Notes under the pieces: model-generated
Databases searched by the model: none
Told to the model about the DNA's origin: nothing
Seen by the model: the letters and a program-made list of their open reading frames with translations, nothing else
Shown: positions 7,067-12,059 of the stretch, piece by piece
How positions within the stretch are numbered: position 1 is the first letter of the stretch
Layout of the letters: each line of letters starts with the position of its first letter
Origin: Prevotellaceae bacterium
GTDB taxonomy: Bacteria > Bacteroidota > Bacteroidia > Bacteroidales > Bacteroidaceae
Reading direction: 5' to 3'
DNA length: 16,109 nt
Assembly (NCBI GenBank): GCA_030536165.1
Contig: JAUNQM010000018.1
Location: 1 to 16,109 of the forward strand
Program-made: the position numbers and the translations under genes

Positions 7067-7098
7067 TCGCGTCAAAAAAAAACAAATCAACAGTAATT

Positions 7099-8862
7099 AT
7101 GACAAACATATTTAAGAAAATACTATTCGTCAGCATGGTAGCTGCAATGATGATGGGATGCAGCGAATCCGACAATACGATTGATGAGGCAGATGCTGCC
7201 GACCTGGTTGTGTATGGAAAGATTTACACTTCGGAAACTAACGACTTGCATGCCGAAGCCTTCGCCGTGAAGGATGGCAAATACATCTACGTAGGCAGCA
7301 AGGAAGGTGCATCGGCTTACATAAATAAGAACAAGACGAAGATTGTGGATTATACCGACAAGGGGCTCGTGATGCCATCGTGCGGCAATGGCCACGCACA
7401 CTACTTGATGGGGTTCGGGCTCAACTCTATTGGTGCAAACATCGGTGCGCAAGATGATGTGGATAAGTTCTTCAAGATTGTTGAAAGTGCTGCCGACAAA
7501 GCTCGCGCCAATAAGAGCGTAGCCATTATGGGCATTGGCTGGAACTATCACATCTTCGTAGATAACATGCCTACGCGACAGCAGTTGGATTCCATCTGCA
7601 GCGACATTCCTATCTACTTTGCCGATGAGGAAGGACACAAAGGACTGGTGAACACACTCGCCCTGCAGGTGGCTGGAATCATGAGAGAGGACGGCTCTGT
7701 TGTAGAAGAAAAAACGAAGATTCGTGGCGGTGAAGTAGTAATGGACAGCAACAAAAAGCCGACCGGCTTGCTGCTTGAACAAGCTGGAACATACGTGCGT
7801 GAGAAGTTTGACAACGACAATTTCTATACTGTCGATGTAGCAAGCAAAAACATCGAAGGCATTGAGGAAATGCTGCTGTCAGAGGGCTACACGATGTATC
7901 TGGACGGCTGGAGCAACTATTTCTTCAACGACAACTTCTATAAGGCAGCAAAGCAAATCGACGAAGAGAGCGGTTTGCACTTTATGCTTGGTCTTAACCA
8001 CGAAATAGAGAGCTGGATGGATGTGTCATCGTCATTGGAAAAGGCATCAGCCACGAAAGAATACGCATCGAAGCACATTCTGCCCCGTTGGATAAAACTC
8101 TTTGTCGATGGTACTGTCGAAGGTGGTTCGGGATATTGCGCAAAGCCATATCCTGATGGACATGAAGGTATAGTCAATTGGTCTGAACAAGAATTGACAA
8201 AGATTACCAGTGAGGCTAATGCAAAAGGTATAACCATGCATGCACACACAATGGGCGACATGGCTGTGAACCTTGCCATCAATGCCTACATCAATGGTGG
8301 ACGCGACGAAATGCGCAACACTATCGTCCACGTGCGCAACGTCCTGCCTACCGACTGGCAGCGTATGGCTGACCATAACATATCCTCTACCGTTGGCATA
8401 CTGTGGCATCACTATCACGTTTTCGGCCCACTGCTTCTAAAGTATTACGGTCTGGTGCCAGAAGGCTACGAGGAGATGTCTTACCCTATGAAGTCATATT
8501 TCGACTATGGCATCAACATGACGTCGCATACTGACTACCCAGCATTGAGCGAAAGCCCTGATGACCCATTCGGCATTATGGAGATTGCGGTGACTGGTAT
8601 TATGGCAAGAGATAGAGAACTCCCTTGGTGGACAGCAGAACTCATAACTCGCGAACAGGCACTTCAAGTCCTGACCATCAACTGCGCAAAGCAGATGTTC
8701 ATAGAAAACGAGCGCGGAAGTATCAAGGTGGGGAAATATGCCGACTTCCTTCTTGTTGACAAGGATGTGCTCACATGCCTCACAGAAACAATTCATGAAG
8801 CCAAACCAGCAGCCACATACTTCGAAGGCAAGAAAGTGTATGGCACAGACTTTGAGAAGTAA
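7099..8862 (+). CDS. Lipoprotein amidohydrolase, amidohydrolase 3 (YtcJ-like) family
   Basis: This is a predicted metal-dependent hydrolase of the amidohydrolase superfamily; the substrate is unknown. The N-terminus is a lipoprotein signal: KK, a hydrophobic stretch, then the lipobox MMGC with the lipidated Cys at residue 21, followed by an acidic SESDN, which might favour surface exposure in this phylum. Expected family features follow in order: a beta-sandwich start with KDGKYIYVG, the HxH metal motif in GHAHY (H99, H101), WIKLFVDGTVEGG (Lys333 at the usual carboxylated-lysine site), HTMGDMAVNLAINAY (H383), VHVRNV (H411), SHTDYPALSESPDDPFG (D479), and the C-terminal sandwich GSIKVGKYADFLLVD. 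At 587 residues it is near the usual length. Typical relatives have MPGFIDSHVH where this has MPSCGNGHAH. It has its own promoter and appears monocistronic. Being exported, it may act on dietary or host compounds; this is inference. Confidence 0.85.
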   Translation: MTNIFKKILFVSMVAAMMMGCSESDNTIDEADAADLVVYGKIYTSETNDLHAEAFAVKDGKYIYVGSKEGASAYINKNKTKIVDYTDKGLVMPSCGNGHAHYLMGFGLNSIGANIGAQDDVDKFFKIVESAADKARANKSVAIMGIGWNYHIFVDNMPTRQQLDSICSDIPIYFADEEGHKGLVNTLALQVAGIMREDGSVVEEKTKIRGGEVVMDSNKKPTGLLLEQAGTYVREKFDNDNFYTVDVASKNIEGIEEMLLSEGYTMYLDGWSNYFFNDNFYKAAKQIDEESGLHFMLGLNHEIESWMDVSSSLEKASATKEYASKHILPRWIKLFVDGTVEGGSGYCAKPYPDGHEGIVNWSEQELTKITSEANAKGITMHAHTMGDMAVNLAINAYINGGRDEMRNTIVHVRNVLPTDWQRMADHNISSTVGILWHHYHVFGPLLLKYYGLVPEGYEEMSYPMKSYFDYGINMTSHTDYPALSESPDDPFGIMEIAVTGIMARDRELPWWTAELITREQALQVLTINCAKQMFIENERGSIKVGKYADFLLVDKDVLTCLTETIHEAKPAATYFEGKKVYGTDFEK

Positions 8863-8878
8863 GCATCGGCAAACGAAG

Positions 8879-9019
8879 GTTTTAGGTTGTTGGTTTTAGG
8901 TTTTGGGTTATTACTGGAGTTATGGAGCTACGTTCCATTTACAATTTACATGCCCCCTTCATCTCCCCCCGTAGGGGAAAAAGGTTGTGGGTTGTCGGTT
9001 TTAACCAATAACCTAAAAC
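8879..9019. mobile_element. MITE-like element with 17-bp inverted ends
   Basis: GTTTTAGGTTGTTGGTT at 8879-8895 is matched by its reverse complement at 9003-9019 with one mismatch, enclosing about 141 bp with no gene. Inside, 8960-8978 holds CATCTCCCCCCGTAGGGGA, identical to 11978-11996, and the eight bases before it are also similar (two mismatches). This is the left half only of the larger palindrome upstream of the 988-residue gene. The left end also repeats GGTTTTAGG internally. No target duplication or transposase is seen, so mobility is inferred from the inverted ends. It ends 14 nt before the start codon of the next gene. Confidence 0.45.
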
Positions 9020-9033
9020 ATCTTATCAACGTT

Positions 9034-9567
9034 ATGAAAAAAGTCAGCAAAACAGCTCGCAGCATAATGAAAGCAATGGACGCGAGTACGCCTCACGGCA
9101 TACGGTTTAGGACTCGTTTTGCCATCATCTGCGCACTGGTATTCATCGCCATCGACACCATCTTTGTGACGTACAACTACAAGTACATCCCCAACACCGT
9201 GCCTATCCTGCACGATGTCAATGGCGTATTAGTAGAAGAAAGGCAGAAATCCGTGTTCTTTGAGTATGAACTTGAACGCATCCTCATGCTTATCGGCACA
9301 GCAATCGTGGCATGGCTGATAAAGTCGCGTTTCAAGTCAATCATCACCTACGCACGTACACGCTGTTTTCTGTTCGACGTCGTCAATCTCTTCATCACCT
9401 CACTTACCGGTATCAGCATGATCGAGCTTGCCATTGCCAAAGGCGAAGACCCTGGCACCCTCTCCTATTTTGAGGAGTTTATGATATTTCTTTTCTGGTT
9501 CATAGTGATGCTGGGAGAATACATTAACGACGTACGGAAGATACGCAAATACCTCAAGAAGAAGTAA
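9034..9567 (+). CDS. Hypothetical membrane protein with four predicted helices
   Basis: I do not recognise this family. From ATG 9034 the product has 177 residues, begins MKKVSKTARSIMK, and is basic at both ends (terminal RKIRKYLKKK). Four hydrophobic segments are visible: around residues 27-47 (FAIICALVFIAIDTIFV), 82-100 (LERILMLIGTAIVAWLI), 113-133 (LFDVVNLFITSLTGISMIEL) and 148-166 (FMIFLFWFIVMLGEYIN). An acidic loop, AKGEDPGTLSYFEEF, precedes the last helix. An in-frame ATG at 8887 would add 49 residues, but these are translated from the MITE-like element and contain a proline-rich repeat, so I prefer 9034. No promoter of the usual type was found upstream. The four-helix layout with charged ends recalls small ion-channel or sensor modules, but no selectivity motif is present and no function is assigned. 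Confidence 0.75.
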   Translation: MKKVSKTARSIMKAMDASTPHGIRFRTRFAIICALVFIAIDTIFVTYNYKYIPNTVPILHDVNGVLVEERQKSVFFEYELERILMLIGTAIVAWLIKSRFKSIITYARTRCFLFDVVNLFITSLTGISMIELAIAKGEDPGTLSYFEEFMIFLFWFIVMLGEYINDVRKIRKYLKKK

Positions 9568-9645
9568 TGCTTTTCGGGTATATGAGTGCTGAATTTGGCA
9601 AAGGCACAAAAGATCAAAAGAATAGTGTTAAAAATAATTATTAAA

Positions 9646-9676
9646 TTTGCTTTATTCATTTTTTTATTTACCTTTG
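9646..9676 (+). promoter_or_regulatory. Consensus Bacteroidota promoter for the paralog pair
   Basis: TTTG at 9646-9649 and TACCTTTG at 9669-9676 are 19 bases apart, an ideal -33/-7 arrangement for this phylum. The spacer is very T-rich. The first coding start is at 9774, so the transcript should have a leader of about 90 nt, which contains a hairpin. Confidence 0.85.
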
Positions 9677-9698
9677 CAGATTATATTATAATAATGAA

Positions 9699-9727
9699 TA
9701 TGGCTTGTGGGACAAACCACAGCCATA
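9699..9727 (+). promoter_or_regulatory. Hairpin in the leader of the paralog operon
   Basis: TATGGCT (9699-9705) and GTGG (9707-9710) pair with CCAC (9717-9720) and AGCCATA (9721-9727), leaving a single bulged T and a 6-nt loop. The 11-bp stem sits in the predicted 5' leader, about 46 nt before the start codon. It is followed by an unstructured C- and A-rich stretch. It might stabilise the mRNA or bind a regulator; I see no known riboswitch fold. Confidence 0.55.
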
Positions 9728-9773
9728 GAAGGTAACAATATTGACCCAACCAACCAACTAAATATTATTAATT

Positions 9774-10727
9774 ATGACTAAGACAAAGAATTTATGGATT
9801 GTAGGAATACTGGCATTAGTTGTCGGTTATTTCCTTGGTGATTTCGTCGGCATTCCAGCTGTGAATGGCGATATGTTAAGTGGTGACGTAGCTAAGGCTG
9901 ACCTCTACAAGGGACAGAAGGTTGACCCTGACATGGCTGCTATTGTTGAGAAGCTGCAGAGCGACACGGCTTTCTGCAACCTCACAAGCAGAGCTCTCAC
10001 GGCTCTCAAAGAGCGTGTAGATGGTGCACAGGCTTTGGCAGAAAGAACTTCAAGCATGTGCAGCGACGTGCCAGAAATGCAGAAGGTGCTCGGCAAGATT
10101 GAGTCGCTCCAGGCAAAGGCTTACAACGCAGCTCTCTCATTAGAGAAGGCTAATGCCGAACTGAAGAAGATTGCTAACGGCGAGAAGTCTGACATCTACG
10201 AGCAAGCATCAAACAATGCTTTCATCTGCTACTCAAAGGCTGAAGGACAGGTAAACGTGGGCAAGGAAGTATTTACGACTATCAATAGCTACCTTAAGGG
10301 CAAGAAGGGTCCTGAGGCTGACGAGATGGCACAACTTGCTACCGACTGGTCAAAGTATTGCATTGAAGACGCTGCTATGAACGGTTCAAAGGAAGACCTC
10401 GAATTCTGGAACAGCAATCTTGCAAATGCCAACGAAGCAATTGCAGAACATGTTGCTGACCTGGAGCAGTCGTTAGGATTTAAGTTGGGGAAAAAGATTG
10501 ATTTTTCAGGCGATGTTGTAGTGCCAGACGGCGTTTCAGGCAATATGGATGTGACAATGAACAATCTTAGCACCAATGATATTCAAGAAAACTTGAAGAA
10601 CATAGCACAGCTCGGCAAGTTCGTTCCAAAGAAAGACGAAGGAGGATTGGGTATGCGCAAGCAATTAGATCCTGTCTTTGTAAAAGCTGGTGTCATCGCC
10701 TTCCCACAAATGTCGGTAAATAGGTAA
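9774..10727 (+). CDS. Tandem paralog 1: membrane-anchored helical protein with four conserved Cys
   Basis: I do not recognise this family. The 317-residue product begins with MTKTK and one hydrophobic segment (residues 7-27), which reads as an uncleaved signal anchor, so the rest should face the periplasm. Residues about 40-235 are rich in Ala, Lys and Glu with heptad-like spacing, suggesting an alpha-helical bundle or coiled coil. Four cysteines at 68, 96, 152 and 196 are conserved in the next gene and could form two disulfides. After residue 238 the sequence changes: an IDFSG motif (242-246), an Asn/Val-rich low-complexity part, and a short basic end. It follows a strong promoter and leader hairpin, so high expression is plausible. 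The next gene is a tandem duplicate 58 nt downstream. No catalytic motif is seen. Confidence 0.8.
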   Translation: MTKTKNLWIVGILALVVGYFLGDFVGIPAVNGDMLSGDVAKADLYKGQKVDPDMAAIVEKLQSDTAFCNLTSRALTALKERVDGAQALAERTSSMCSDVPEMQKVLGKIESLQAKAYNAALSLEKANAELKKIANGEKSDIYEQASNNAFICYSKAEGQVNVGKEVFTTINSYLKGKKGPEADEMAQLATDWSKYCIEDAAMNGSKEDLEFWNSNLANANEAIAEHVADLEQSLGFKLGKKIDFSGDVVVPDGVSGNMDVTMNNLSTNDIQENLKNIAQLGKFVPKKDEGGLGMRKQLDPVFVKAGVIAFPQMSVNR

Positions 10728-10785
10728 TAAGGATTTCAGAGTTGTTGCAATAGAATAAATTGAAACGACAAAAAAGAAATACATT

Positions 10786-11853
10786 ATGACTAAGACAAAG
10801 AATTTATGGATAGTAGGAATACTGGCAATAGTTGTCGGATATTTCCTTGGCGACTTTATTGGCGTTCCATCTGTGAACAGCCGCTTGTTAAGTGGTGACA
10901 TAGCTAAGGCTGACCTTTACAAGGGGCAGAAAACCGACCCAGAGGTAGCAGCCATAGTGGAGAAACTACAGAACGACACAGCATTCTGCAACCTGACAAG
11001 CAAATCACTCACCGCACTAAAGGAGCGAGTGGATGGCGCACAGGAACTGGCAGAAAGAACTGTAAGCATGTGCAGCGACGTGCCAGAAATGCAGAAAGTG
11101 CTCAGCAAGATTGAGGCTTTTCAGACAAAGGCTTACAACGCAGCACTCTCATTAGATAAGGCAAATGCCGAACTGAAGAAGGTTGCCAACGGAGAGAATT
11201 CAGACCTCTACGAGCAAGCGTCAAACAATGCATACATCTGTTACAGCAAGGCAGAAAATCAGGTAAGCATTGGTAAGGAAGTGTTTGAAGCAATCAACAC
11301 CTATCTGACGGACAAAAAAGGTCCTGAAGCAAAGGAAATGGGCAAGCTTGCCACTGACTGGTCAAAGTACTGCCTACAGGACGCTGTACTCAATGGCAAT
11401 GCACAAGAAGTCGGCTACTGGATTGCAAATCTTGCAAGCACTAAGGGCGTTATCTCGGAATGCGTTGCAGACATGGAGAAGGATTTAGGTGTCAAGCTCT
11501 CTTCGATTGCTCTTGGGAAAACACCTGTGAATAATTTGTTCAGCAATGCAGATAAGGAGAAGCTTATGATTCGCGACCAAGTCTTTTTACGTAGTAATGA
11601 GATACTAAAGAGAGATATTGATGATGACCTTTCTTGGTGGGATGGAAAATTTGAGACAAACTATAGAAACAAGAACAGCGAAAAGCTTGAAGGAGGCATT
11701 GATTTCAGTGGTTTTGAATTGATAACTGAAATGGATCTTTCAGGTGAAGGTTCAACCCAAAGGATACCAACCCCGCATCGCAACTCCGAAATATTAGGCT
11801 GCATCGGATTAGCTATGGCCGGTGCATTTCCGGCACTAAGTGATATTCCTTAG
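10786..11853 (+). CDS. Tandem paralog 2: membrane-anchored helical protein with diverged C-terminus
   Basis: This 355-residue protein duplicates its upstream neighbour. By direct counting about 162 of the first 200 residues are identical and the alignment has no gaps to residue 238. The N-terminal anchor (7-27) and cysteines 68, 96, 152 and 196 are all kept; an extra Cys lies at 226. From about residue 239 the two diverge completely. This copy has some 60 extra residues, rich in Asp, Lys and Trp (RDIDDDLSWWDGKFE near 276-290), before a shared IDFSG motif at 305-309, then a hydrophobic end LGCIGLAMAGAFPAL. No promoter is visible in the 58-nt gap, so it is probably co-transcribed with paralog 1. 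A shared fold with variable C-termini suggests partners or ligands that differ; this is inference. Confidence 0.8.
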   Translation: MTKTKNLWIVGILAIVVGYFLGDFIGVPSVNSRLLSGDIAKADLYKGQKTDPEVAAIVEKLQNDTAFCNLTSKSLTALKERVDGAQELAERTVSMCSDVPEMQKVLSKIEAFQTKAYNAALSLDKANAELKKVANGENSDLYEQASNNAYICYSKAENQVSIGKEVFEAINTYLTDKKGPEAKEMGKLATDWSKYCLQDAVLNGNAQEVGYWIANLASTKGVISECVADMEKDLGVKLSSIALGKTPVNNLFSNADKEKLMIRDQVFLRSNEILKRDIDDDLSWWDGKFETNYRNKNSEKLEGGIDFSGFELITEMDLSGEGSTQRIPTPHRNSEILGCIGLAMAGAFPALSDIP

Positions 11854-11969
11854 TAATAATAAGGTTCTGAATCGAGAGATTGTTACTGATTTTTCAGGGA
11901 CGGACACGCACAATTTCCAAACAGACAAAAGGTAGAATAACTCAACCTTATGGTTCGTGCAACCGTAAT

Positions 11970-12037
11970 GCCCTCTCCATCTCCCCCCGTAGGGGAGAGC
12001 AAAGTTCCCCTCCTACGGGGAGGGGTTAGGGAAGGGC
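11970..12037. repeat. 68-nt palindromic intergenic repeat
   Basis: The element folds back on itself: a 5-bp base, GCCCT (11970-11974) with AGGGC (12033-12037), and a perfect 9-bp core, CCCCGTAGG (11985-11993) with CCTACGGGG (12012-12020), with less regular pairing between. Its left arm shares 19 identical bases with 8960-8978. It lies in the 206-nt gap before the 988-residue gene and ends 22 nt upstream of that gene's start. No Bacteroidota-type promoter could be identified in the gap. Confidence 0.7.
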
Positions 12038-12059
12038 AATAACCGCAAAACCTATCAAA

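Noticed and set aside
7123..7782. Long antisense frame (219 codons) inside the amidohydrolase gene
   Set aside because: The + strand frame has a lipoprotein signal and full family motifs; the antisense product has none and is a reading shadow.
8887..9033. Longer start (8887) for the four-helix membrane protein
   Set aside because: The added 49 residues come from the MITE-like element, including its C-rich repeat, while ATG 9034 gives a normal basic membrane-protein start.
9034..9567. Potassium channel or voltage-sensor identity for the four-helix protein
   Set aside because: No TVGYG-like selectivity filter and no regularly spaced arginines in a helix; layout alone is not enough.
11849..11865. 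CCTTA/TAAGG hairpin at the end of paralog 2 as a terminator
   Set aside because: Only five A/T-rich pairs with no T-run afterwards; too weak to call.
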